This document shows positions 51,689 to 59,145 of a DNA stretch of 64,000 nt, piece after piece (the stretch's first letter is position 1; each line of letters begins with the position of its first letter). The stretch spans positions 486,816 to 550,815 of the forward strand of contig NZ_MOBX01000014.1 of NCBI RefSeq assembly GCF_003732425.1. Direction: 5' to 3'. A program made the translations under genes and the position numbers. A model generated the notes under the pieces. That model saw only the letters and a program-made list of their open reading frames with translations, made no database searches and was not told the origin of the DNA. The stretch is from Pseudomonas fluorescens. Its GTDB lineage: Bacteria > Pseudomonadota > Gammaproteobacteria > Pseudomonadales > Pseudomonadaceae.

Positions 51689-51810
51689 TCCTCGATATCG
51701 TCCCGCTCATTTACCCGGTAAGTGAGGCGGAGATTCTGGAATGGGACGCCGAAAAGGCGTTGCGCCGCTACGACATAGCGATCACTCGCCTTGGCGTGAA
51801 AAAGGAGTAG
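51107..51810 (+). CDS. Tail assembly chaperone, -1 frameshift fusion (P2 gpE+E'-like)
   Basis: A -1 slip at T_TTT_TTA (51640-51646) would join 180 zero-frame codons to 54 codons of the -1 frame (KPAGGLLSERDIEVILDIVP onward, ending GVKKE), about 234 residues. The -1 frame reads like protein and has no good start of its own; ATG-like starts from 51562 lie in out-of-frame gene E sequence. The extension should bind the tape measure, by analogy with gpGT of lambda. The tape-measure gene starts seven bases later. Confidence 0.85.
51640..51646 (+). other. Slippery heptamer for programmed -1 frameshifting, P2-like module
   Basis: TTTTTTA is positioned exactly as T_TTT_TTA in the frame of gene E (codons GAT TTT TTA AAC), fitting X_XXY_YYZ. 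P2-family phages use a T_TTT_TTG site at the same place. Confidence 0.87.
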
Positions 51811-51817
51811 AGCGGCA

Positions 51818-54283
51818 ATGGCAGACACATCGTTTTCGCTGATGTACGCCGCGCAAACCGCAGGCGCGGGTTCCGGTTTGTCGGCAGGGGGATCGGCCAC
51901 AGACAGCCTGATCAAACCACTGTCCGAACTGAAAGAGGCGCTGCTCACGGCCAGCCTGGACATCCGCAGTCTGGTGCGTGAACAGATCAAACTCGGCGCC
52001 GTTGTCCTGGGGCTGAACACGGCCCTGGCATCGTTCAAGGTGCCAATGGTAACTGCCGCGCCGGCGGCTGGCGGCGAGAGCAAGTCAAAGCTCAAGGCTG
52101 AGATTGAACAACGCTCGCCTCCGGCCTACCTGCAATCGGCCATGGCGCTGGAAACCGCCATGGCCCAGATCAAGCAGGTTCAAGGCCTGACTGGCGACCT
52201 CGACACAATGTCGAAAGCCAACCTCAAACTGGCCACCGACAAACGATTTGCCGGCAGTGGGGCGACGGTCGTGGATCTGGTGCAGGTCGAAGTCGCGGCT
52301 GGCCGATCCGGGATTGGCGCGGGTCTCAAGGGCGCCGACAAGGAACAGGTGCTGCTGGACTTTGCCCAGGATGCAGCGGTCAATGCGTCGGCGTTCGGCA
52401 TCAGCCTCAAGTCGGCCGGTGAAATGCTGTCGGCCTGGCAAGTGTCGATGAAACTGGATCGCACTCAAGGTCAGCTGCTGGCCGATGCGACTCAGCATCT
52501 GGGCAACAGCGGACTGAATGCGACGGCTGCCGACATCGGCTCGGTCGTGCAGCAATCCGGCGAGTCGGCCGTTGCAGCGGGGATCCTGCCCGAGCAGTTG
52601 GCGGCGCTGTCAGCCGCGTTGCTCAATGCTGACGTCGACAAGGCCGGTGCCGGGGCGTCGGTGAAAAGCATCAGCGCAGCCCTGGCCAAAGGCCCCCAAG
52701 GCTCGGCGGCCGAGCAGTCGGCGTGGAAGGCGTTGGGGCTTGATCCCGGCAAGTTGACCGAAAACGTACCGGACAGCCTTGTCAAAGCGTTGGCGGCATT
52801 GAAGCAACAACCGGCAGAGCAGCAAGCAGCGCTGATCAAGACACTTTTCAGTGGCGACGACGGTGTACGCAAACTGCTGGCGAAACCCGAAGACCTGCAA
52901 AAAGCGTTTTCGCTGGTCGCTCCGGCCAAACTGGAAGGAACGTCGACGCTTGTGCCCTCGCAAGCGACCCAGAGCAGCCTCGCATCGCCATTCAAGGGGG
53001 AGGGGGGCGTGCGCCAGTGGATGGGCAAACCCGGCCAGGCACAGACGCCGCTTTCATTGCTCAAGCCCAATGATCCACTGACACCGGCTTACAGCGGCGC
53101 GATTGAACGCAGCGCCGAGCCTGCGGGCAAAGACCCTCAGCGAAGCTGGAACGCGTTCGATGCCAGTCTCAATCGTCTGATCACGGCGTTGGCTCCGGAT
53201 GCGACCGGCACGCTGGATTCGCTGACGAATATGACCAATGGCGTGGCCGATATCGCTGAAGCCCATCCCAAGACCTCGACGGCGTTGGCCCTTGCGGGCG
53301 TTGGACTGTCGGCCATCGTGGTGGCGGTGATGGCCAAGGCATTCGGCAATTTCACCGACAAACTGCTCAAGGGCGTCGCTTCAAAATTGCCGTTCGGTCT
53401 TGGCGGTTTGATTGCCGATATTGAAGACCCGAAAGCCAAGAAAACGTCGGCCGGAAATGGCGCGGGCCATGACTGCTGTTGCAAACCGCTGGGCGGCGGG
53501 ACGGGTGGCAGACTCAAGCCTCGCCGGTCAAGCATCAAGCCTCGAGTCCGACGTGAACAAACCGGTCAAGGTGCGAAAAGCCCCCGCACGGTGACCCCTC
53601 GGCCACCACGCATCAGTGCTCCACCGGCACCACCCGTTCTGCCCCGCATGTCCGGCACGTACTGGCCGGGAACCATGACGGCATTTGCAGGCTCATCAGC
53701 CGTCAGTCCTGCACCGGCCGCTCCACTGTCCGGTTCTTACGCCAGGGCAGGCAGACTGCTTGCCAGACGGGCACCGCCGCTGCGGTTGCTTAGCGCCGGA
53801 TATGAAATGGTCAACGGCGTCATGAGCGGCGATAAGCGTGCCGTCGTGTCGTCCGGTGCATCGTTAGCCGGGTCGTCTGTTGGTGCCGCTGTCGGTGCTG
53901 CACTGGGTACGTTGATTCTGCCGGGTGTGGGCACCATGGTCGGCGGGTGGCTGGGGAGCATGGCGGGCGGGGCCATCGGTGAATCCCTGGGCGACAAGCT
54001 AGGGACACAAGTCGATCGTCTCGGCTCTCCTGCACAGGTCAGTAAAGACCTCATCGCGACCTCGGCGACCTCCACGATCCCTGCGGCACTTGCCTCCACA
54101 GCCGCCAGCCAGCCTGTCACGTTCAATTCCACCATTCACATCAATGGTCAGGATCAGGGCAGCGCCCAGGCACTGGCCAATCTGGTGGTGCAGACAACAA
54201 TGAGTCAGTTGGGCCAGATCATGCCGACCAATCCTCTCGCCACACGACGTGACGCAGCCCTGACCGACGGAGTCGCCACATGA
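51818..54283 (+). CDS. Tape measure protein of the P2-like tail
   Basis: The 821-residue protein sets tail length and runs through the tube lumen. It has a long helical N-terminal two-thirds rich in Ala/Gln/Leu, a TP901-type core (VDLVQVEVAAGRSGIGAGLK near 150), and a hydrophobic segment near 490 (ALALAGVGLSAIVVAVMAKA). A Gly-zipper membrane stretch lies near 685-725 (GAAVGAALGTLILPGVGTMV), then a C-terminal domain. Residues about 546-591 (53455-53590) read poorly (Cys/Arg-rich); an adjacent frame reads better there, hinting at paired compensating frameshifts. Confidence 0.88.
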   Translation: MADTSFSLMYAAQTAGAGSGLSAGGSATDSLIKPLSELKEALLTASLDIRSLVREQIKLGAVVLGLNTALASFKVPMVTAAPAAGGESKSKLKAEIEQRSPPAYLQSAMALETAMAQIKQVQGLTGDLDTMSKANLKLATDKRFAGSGATVVDLVQVEVAAGRSGIGAGLKGADKEQVLLDFAQDAAVNASAFGISLKSAGEMLSAWQVSMKLDRTQGQLLADATQHLGNSGLNATAADIGSVVQQSGESAVAAGILPEQLAALSAALLNADVDKAGAGASVKSISAALAKGPQGSAAEQSAWKALGLDPGKLTENVPDSLVKALAALKQQPAEQQAALIKTLFSGDDGVRKLLAKPEDLQKAFSLVAPAKLEGTSTLVPSQATQSSLASPFKGEGGVRQWMGKPGQAQTPLSLLKPNDPLTPAYSGAIERSAEPAGKDPQRSWNAFDASLNRLITALAPDATGTLDSLTNMTNGVADIAEAHPKTSTALALAGVGLSAIVVAVMAKAFGNFTDKLLKGVASKLPFGLGGLIADIEDPKAKKTSAGNGAGHDCCCKPLGGGTGGRLKPRRSSIKPRVRREQTGQGAKSPRTVTPRPPRISAPPAPPVLPRMSGTYWPGTMTAFAGSSAVSPAPAAPLSGSYARAGRLLARRAPPLRLLSAGYEMVNGVMSGDKRAVVSSGASLAGSSVGAAVGAALGTLILPGVGTMVGGWLGSMAGGAIGESLGDKLGTQVDRLGSPAQVSKDLIATSATSTIPAALASTAASQPVTFNSTIHINGQDQGSAQALANLVVQTTMSQLGQIMPTNPLATRRDAALTDGVAT

Positions 54284-54663
54284 AACAACAAATGGCGCTG
54301 GGCAGTTTTATCTTTGGTCTGTCACGCGGCTTTGCCTACAGCAGTTTTCTGCGCAAGTCCGACGGCGGCTGGACGGAACTGCAGATTCTCACCAGCAAAC
54401 CCAAGTCCCATCAAATCGGACAGAAACCCGAAACCCTGACCATCACCGGCAAATCAATGTACGCGGTGGCCATGGATCGGCTGGATGAGCTACGGGCGCT
54501 GCAAGCCCTTCGTGTGCCGCTGCCGCTGATTGATGGCATCGGCCGAAATTGGGGCCTGTGGCGAATCACCATGGTTCAGGAAACCCAAACCTGCATCATC
54601 GATGATGGTACGGCGATGGTGGTCGACTGGACCCTCGAATTATCGGAGTTCAACAATGCGTAA
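54280..54663 (+). CDS. Tail protein U (P2 gpU-like)
   Basis: The 127-residue phage tail U family protein contains MALGSFIFGLSRGFAYSSFL near the N terminus and the conserved PLPLIDGIGRNWGLWRITMV segment, both typical. It acts at tail completion near the baseplate hub. It overlaps the tape-measure stop by four bases and the X gene by eight. Confidence 0.92.
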   Translation: MKQQMALGSFIFGLSRGFAYSSFLRKSDGGWTELQILTSKPKSHQIGQKPETLTITGKSMYAVAMDRLDELRALQALRVPLPLIDGIGRNWGLWRITMVQETQTCIIDDGTAMVVDWTLELSEFNNA

Positions 54664-54868
54664 GGTTCGAAGCGTGGCCGGTGATTCGTTGAATCTGCTG
54701 CTCTACCGCGAAACGGGGCGCAGCGATGATGTGGCTGAAGAAGCGTTGTGGAAACTCAATCCGACCCTGGCCGAGCATGGTCCGATCCTGCCTGCTGGTA
54801 TCTGGATCGTACTGCCTGAACTCGACAGCAAACCCACCGCAATCAAACCGCTCACAGCCTGGGATTAA
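54656..54868 (+). CDS. Tail protein X (LysM-like)
   Basis: ATG 54656 gives 70 residues, MRKVRSVAGDSLNLLLYRET, with LNPTLAEHGPILPAGIWIVL matching the P2 gpX/LysM-like fold that binds at the hub. It overlaps U upstream and is followed nine bases later by D. Size is standard. Confidence 0.92.
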   Translation: MRKVRSVAGDSLNLLLYRETGRSDDVAEEALWKLNPTLAEHGPILPAGIWIVLPELDSKPTAIKPLTAWD

Positions 54869-54877
54869 GGAGGTCGC

Positions 54878-55906
54878 ATGACACTGGGTTTTACCCCGGC
54901 GGTAGAAATCTACGGCGCAAATGCGGCTCTGCTCAATCAACGCCTGATCAGTTGGGAGCACATCGATGCCGCCGGTATCGAGTCCGATCAACTGACCTTG
55001 ACGGTGGATCTTGAGGGCCTCGAAGGGCTGCCGAATCTGGGCGGGAGGATCGGCCTGAAAGTCGGTTATCTGGAATCCGGGATGGTCGACAAGGGCCAGT
55101 TCAAAGTGACGCGACTGACGCCGACGCTGTTCCCGTTCCGCCTGACCCTGGTCGCCACTGCGGCGCCGTTCAGCAAGGATGATGAAACCGGCTTCAAGCA
55201 GCGCCGCACTGCCAGTCATGGGCCAACGACACTCGGTGAATTGTTTAGCAAACTGGTCTCGCTCCATGGCTTTTCACCGCGTGTCGCAGCGGACGTGTCG
55301 TCGATCAAGATTGCCCACGTCGACCAGTCCAATGAAACCGACATGGGTTTTCTGACGCGCCTGGCGAAAAAGTACAACCTGGTCGCCAAACCTTATGGCG
55401 ATGCGTATGTGCTGGCGCGGCCCGGTCAGATCAAATCAATTTCGGGCCAGGAACTTCCGGATGTGACGTTGTCGGTCACCCACAACAATCGTCCCGGCGA
55501 TCAGGCCTTTATCAGCGCCACCCTGGAAGAGGCCGCACGCGAACAGACGCAAGGCTGCAAAACCTGTTTCTGGGATGCGGCGGCGGGTGTGGTGCGCTGG
55601 ATTGAAACCGGTGTTGCGCCGCACAAGGTCATCCGTCAGCAACAGCCCAACGAAGCCGATGCCATCGCGGTCGGCGAGGGTGAAGTACGCAAGATGTTGC
55701 GCAAAAAGTACAAGGTGAAAATCACCTGCCCGGGCAATCCGCTGCTGACGGCTGAGGGGCTGTTGTTGCTCGACGACACCTGGCCGGACTTCATGCGCGG
55801 GCGCTGGTCGATCGAAAAAGTCACTGCCAGCGGCAATCGCGAGAACAGCTATCGCTGCCTGATCGATGCCAGCTGCCTCGATCCAAAGGCTGAATCCAAA
55901 GACTGA
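54878..55906 (+). CDS. Tail/baseplate hub protein D (P2 gpD-like, gp27-like)
   Basis: The 342-residue late-control protein D family member begins MTLGFTPAVEIYGANAALLN and contains NETDMGFLTRLAKKYNLVAK near residue 150 and GRWSIEKVTASGNRENSY near the end. It forms the hub that holds the V spike. ATG 54878 follows AAGGAGG. It closes the P2-like module; the lysozyme gene expected next in R-pyocin clusters is absent and a REP doublet follows. Confidence 0.93.
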   Translation: MTLGFTPAVEIYGANAALLNQRLISWEHIDAAGIESDQLTLTVDLEGLEGLPNLGGRIGLKVGYLESGMVDKGQFKVTRLTPTLFPFRLTLVATAAPFSKDDETGFKQRRTASHGPTTLGELFSKLVSLHGFSPRVAADVSSIKIAHVDQSNETDMGFLTRLAKKYNLVAKPYGDAYVLARPGQIKSISGQELPDVTLSVTHNNRPGDQAFISATLEEAAREQTQGCKTCFWDAAAGVVRWIETGVAPHKVIRQQQPNEADAIAVGEGEVRKMLRKKYKVKITCPGNPLLTAEGLLLLDDTWPDFMRGRWSIEKVTASGNRENSYRCLIDASCLDPKAESKD

Positions 55907-55920
55907 CGACACAACTCCCT

Positions 55921-56008
55921 GTGGGAGCGAGCCTGCTCGCGAAGAGGCCGGAACATCCAACATTGAAGGCGACTGAGACACCGCTTTCGCGAGCAGGCTC
56001 GCTCCCAC
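55921..56008. repeat. REP doublet at the junction of the two tail modules
   Basis: Arms 55921-55943 and 55986-56008 are perfect 23-base reverse complements around 42 bases. They lie between P2-like gene D and the first Mu-like gene. Confidence 0.93.
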
Positions 56009-56049
56009 ATTGGGTCCTGCGCAATTCTCATCATTCTGGAACACCCCCC

Positions 56050-56634
56050 ATGAAGATCACCCCGATCCTCACGCAGCTGCGTGGGCAATGCCCAAGCCTG
56101 GCCAATCATATTGCGGTAGGTGTCGATCTGGCATTGCTGCAAGGCAATGCAGACCTGCCGACACCCTCGGCTCACGTGCTGCCAATCGCCGACGTGGCCA
56201 GCAACAGCACCACCCAAAACCTCACCACCCAACCGATCCGTGACCGCTTCGAAATCGTTCTGGTGCTTGACGCCAGCGACGCTACAAAAGCGCTGGATCT
56301 GTTGCACGACCTGCGCGCCGAGTTGTGGCGCGCGCTGGTCGGTTTCAAACCCGATGCTGACTACAGCGCCATTGCCTATGACGGTGGTGAGTTGGTGTCG
56401 ATCAACAGCAGCCGCGCCTTCTACCGGCTGCGCTTTTTTGCCGAGTTCCAGCTCGGTCGCAATCTGCCGAGTCAGCCTGCGGAGAGTTGGCACGAACGTG
56501 AACTGGACGGTTTGTCGTCCTTTACCGGGGCCACCGTGCGGGTCGATGCGATCGACCCGGCCGACCCCAACCTGAAACGCCCGGGCCCCGATGGGCGCGT
56601 GGAAATGACTTTCTCTGGAGACGTAACCCCATGA
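56050..56634 (+). CDS. Mu gp37-like tail protein (tail terminator type)
   Basis: The product is 194 residues from ATG 56050 (MKITPILTQLRGQCPSLANH), the pattern of the Mu-like prophage gp37 (DUF1834) family. Residues 60-130 form an alpha/beta core (RFEIVLVLDASDATKALDLL). In Mu this protein lies just before gp38 and sheath. The stop overlaps the next start (ATGA). It is the first gene of the second, Mu-like module. Confidence 0.82.
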   Translation: MKITPILTQLRGQCPSLANHIAVGVDLALLQGNADLPTPSAHVLPIADVASNSTTQNLTTQPIRDRFEIVLVLDASDATKALDLLHDLRAELWRALVGFKPDADYSAIAYDGGELVSINSSRAFYRLRFFAEFQLGRNLPSQPAESWHERELDGLSSFTGATVRVDAIDPADPNLKRPGPDGRVEMTFSGDVTP

Positions 56635-56810
56635 GCAATCGCATCACCGTACTGCCGGCCGCTGGCCGCGTCGTACCTGACCCGGAGGCGGGCGATCTGC
56701 TGCCGGCCGAAGGCCGTGAAGTGCTGGACAGCGCCTGGTGGCGCCGGCGTCTGGCCGACGGCGATATCACCCTCAAAACTGCAACTGCTAAACAAAAGGG
56801 AGCCAAATAA
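56631..56810 (+). CDS. DUF2635 protein (Mu gp38-like)
   Basis: ATG 56631 gives 59 residues: MSNRITVLPAAGRVVPDPEA, then a WWRRRLADGDITL segment and a Lys-rich end (TAKQKGAK). DUF2635 proteins of this length lie before the Mu-type sheath gene. It overlaps both neighbours: ATGA with gp37 and TAATG with the sheath. The function is unknown in the family. Confidence 0.88.
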   Translation: MSNRITVLPAAGRVVPDPEAGDLLPAEGREVLDSAWWRRRLADGDITLKTATAKQKGAK

Positions 56811-58306
56811 TGGCGATCGGATTCAGCAACATCCCTGCGGACATTCGTGTACCGCTGTTCTATGCCGAAATGGACAACTCGGCCGCCAATAGCGCGAGCT
56901 CGACCCTGCGTCGTTTGATCGTGGCTCAGGTTAACGACAACATTGCGCCAACCGAAGTCGGCAAACTGGTGTTGGTCTCCAGCGTTGCGCTGGCGAAAAG
57001 CATCGGTGGCCAAGGCTCGATGCTCGCCTCGATGTACGAGACCTTCCGCAAGGCTGACCCGATCGGCGAGATCTGGTGCCTGCCGCTGCACAACACTGAA
57101 GGCGCGATCGCCAAAGGCGTGCTGACCCTGACCGGCACCGCCACTCAGGCCGGTGTGCTCAATCTGTATGTCGGCGGCGTGCGTGTGCAAGCCACCGTGG
57201 TCAACGGTGCTACTGCCGCACAAGCGGCCACTGCACTGGCGCAGAAAATCAACGCCACTGCCGATCTGCCGGTGAGCGCTGCCGCTGCCGAAGGTGTGGT
57301 CACCCTGAACGCCAAATGGACGGGCGACAGCGGTAACGACATCAGCCTGCAGTTCAATCGCCTGGGCAAGAGCAACGGCGAAGAAACCCCGGCCGGCCTG
57401 ACCGCTGCGGTCACCGCCATGACCGGCGGCGCCGGTGTGCCGGATCAGGTGGCGGCGATTGCCGCGCTGGGCGACGAGCCGTTCGAGTTCATCGCACTGC
57501 CATGGTCCGATCTGTCGACCCTCAACACCTGGCAAGCAGTCATGGATGACAGCACCGGTCGCTGGTCCTGGGCCAAGCAACTGTTCGGTCACGTTTACAG
57601 CGCCAAGCGCGGCACCGTCGGCACGCTGGTCGCAGCTGGCCAGGCGCGCAATGACCAGCACATGACCATTCAGGCGCTGGAGCCGGGCGTACCGCAACCG
57701 TTCTGGGTACAAGCGGCGGCACTGGCTGCACGCACCGCGGTGTTCATCTCCGCCGACGCCAGCCGTCCGACCCAAAGCGGCAGCCTGCCGGGTGTCGACC
57801 CTGCGCCGGCGAGTGAGCGTTTCACCCTGACCGAGCGTCAGTCGCTGCTCAACTACGGCATCGCCACTGCTTACTACGAGGGCGGTTACGTGCGCATCCA
57901 GCGCTCGATCACCACCTACCAGAAAAACGCTTACGGTCAGGCCGACAACTCCTACCTGGACAGCGAAACCATGCACCAGTCGGCGTTCATCGTGCGTCGT
58001 CTGCAAAGCGTGATCACCAGCAAATACGGGCGCCACAAACTGGCCTCGGACGGCACCCGTTTCGGCGCCGGCCAGCCGATCGTGACGCCTGCGACCATTC
58101 GCGGTGAGCTGATCGCGCAGTACGCCAAGCTCGAACTGGAAGGCCACGTCGAGAACGCTGAGCTGTTCGCCGAGCACCTGATCGTCGAGCGCGACGTACA
58201 GGATCCGAGCCGCGTGAACGTGCTGTTCCCGCCGGATTACATCAACGGTCTGCGCGTGTTCGCACTGCTCAACCAATTCCGTCTGCAGTACGACGACGCG
58301 GCCTGA
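56810..58306 (+). CDS. Contractile tail sheath protein (Mu gpL-like)
   Basis: The 498-residue protein begins MAIGFSNIPADIRVPLFYAE and contains the Mu-type sheath elements GEIWCLPLHNTEG near 85 and ALPWSDLSTLNTWQAVMDD near 228. A C-terminal core includes VNVLFPPDYINGLRVFALLN. It is longer than, and clearly different from, the 388-residue P2-like sheath at 49262, so two distinct contractile tails are encoded. A terminator follows. Confidence 0.94.
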   Translation: MAIGFSNIPADIRVPLFYAEMDNSAANSASSTLRRLIVAQVNDNIAPTEVGKLVLVSSVALAKSIGGQGSMLASMYETFRKADPIGEIWCLPLHNTEGAIAKGVLTLTGTATQAGVLNLYVGGVRVQATVVNGATAAQAATALAQKINATADLPVSAAAAEGVVTLNAKWTGDSGNDISLQFNRLGKSNGEETPAGLTAAVTAMTGGAGVPDQVAAIAALGDEPFEFIALPWSDLSTLNTWQAVMDDSTGRWSWAKQLFGHVYSAKRGTVGTLVAAGQARNDQHMTIQALEPGVPQPFWVQAAALAARTAVFISADASRPTQSGSLPGVDPAPASERFTLTERQSLLNYGIATAYYEGGYVRIQRSITTYQKNAYGQADNSYLDSETMHQSAFIVRRLQSVITSKYGRHKLASDGTRFGAGQPIVTPATIRGELIAQYAKLELEGHVENAELFAEHLIVERDVQDPSRVNVLFPPDYINGLRVFALLNQFRLQYDDAA

Positions 58307-58331
58307 TAAGCGCGTTTGACGTCAAGCATTC

Positions 58332-58356
58332 AGCCCACCTCGCGTGGGCTTTTTTA
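58332..58356 (+). terminator. Terminator between the Mu-like sheath and tube genes
   Basis: AGCCCAC pairs with GTGGGCT across five bases, followed by six T residues. It lies inside what is otherwise a tight operon and may set the sheath excess over downstream products. Confidence 0.82.
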
Positions 58357-58373
58357 TTCAAGGGAGTAACACC

Positions 58374-58721
58374 ATGGGTCAACTGATTGCAGGCACCTGC
58401 TACGTCAAAGTCGACGGCGCACAACTGACCATCAATGGCGGCTGCGAAGCCCCGCTGATGGCGGTAAAACGCGAAACCGTCGTCCCCGGCTTCTACAAGG
58501 AAACCGACATCGCGCCGTCGTTCAAAGTGACCGCGCTGCACACCGCCGACTTCCCGCTGAAAAAGCTGATCGAAGGCACTGACATCACCGTCACCTGCGA
58601 ATTCAGCAACGGCAAAGTCTACGTACTGGCCGGTGCCTACCTGGTCGAAGAGCCGGTTTCCAAAGGCGATGACGCCACCATCGAACTGAAATTCGAAGGC
58701 ATCAAGGGGACCTGGCAATGA
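58374..58721 (+). CDS. Tail tube protein (Mu gpM-like)
   Basis: ATG 58374 behind AAGGGAG gives 115 residues starting MGQLIAGTCYVKVDGAQLTI. It is a phage tail tube family protein with VSKGDDATIELKFEGIKGTW at the C-terminal end. It forms the inner tube of the second tail. The stop overlaps the next gene by four bases. Confidence 0.93.
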   Translation: MGQLIAGTCYVKVDGAQLTINGGCEAPLMAVKRETVVPGFYKETDIAPSFKVTALHTADFPLKKLIEGTDITVTCEFSNGKVYVLAGAYLVEEPVSKGDDATIELKFEGIKGTWQ

Positions 58722-59014
58722 GCGGCGCCGTGAAGCTTCAGGTTGCGATCGAAGCTCACGGCGAGCCCCTGACCGAACTCGTCCTGCGTCGTCCGACGGT
58801 GCAGGAAGTGCGAGCGATCAAGGCGCTGCCGTACAAGATCGACAAGAGCGAAGAAGTCAGCCTCGACATGGACGTGGCGGCCAAGTACATCGCCGTGTGC
58901 GCCGGTATTCCACCGTCGTCGGTCAACCAGTTGGATCTGGCTGACCTCAACGCGCTGAGCTGGGCCGTTGCGAGTTTTTTCATGAGTGCGGCGTCGGCGC
59001 CATCACCGACCTGA
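58718..59014 (+). CDS. Tail assembly chaperone, short form (Mu gp41-like)
   Basis: The 98-residue zero-frame product has LTELVLRRPTVQEVRAIKAL and QLDLADLNALSWAVASFF, the signature of phage tail assembly chaperone proteins of the Mu gp41/E family. It ends 10 codons after a slippery heptamer. The placement between tube and tape measure is canonical. Confidence 0.88.
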   Translation: MSGAVKLQVAIEAHGEPLTELVLRRPTVQEVRAIKALPYKIDKSEEVSLDMDVAAKYIAVCAGIPPSSVNQLDLADLNALSWAVASFFMSAASAPSPT

Positions 59015-59145
59015 TCGCCGTCGCCTATGACCTGGCCTGGTTCTGGAAGGTTGACCCCGAACAGATGATGGCCAGGCCACTGGATGTGCTCCGCGAATCG
59101 CTGGAGCACGCGCAACGGATCAATGCGATGCAGCAGGTGCAGTGA
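58718..59145 (+). CDS. Tail assembly chaperone, -1 frameshift fusion (Mu gp41/41'-like)
   Basis: Slippage at T_TTT_TTC (58975-58981) joins 88 zero-frame codons to 54 codons of the -1 frame (HECGVGAITDLIAVAYDLAW onward, ending AMQQVQ), about 142 residues. The -1 part is helical, has the LAWFW and MMARPLDVL features of GpE'-type chaperones, and has no start of its own. Its TGA overlaps the tape-measure ATG (ATGA). Confidence 0.88.
58975..58981 (+). other. Slippery heptamer for programmed -1 frameshifting, Mu-like module
   Basis: TTTTTTC is read as T_TTT_TTC in the frame of the chaperone gene (codons AGT TTT TTC ATG), fitting the X_XXY_YYZ rule and lying 33 bases before the zero-frame stop. Confidence 0.87.

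Noticed and set aside
56522..58276. Antisense open frame of 584 codons opposite the Mu-like sheath
   Set aside because: Shadow frame; sheath coding is clear.
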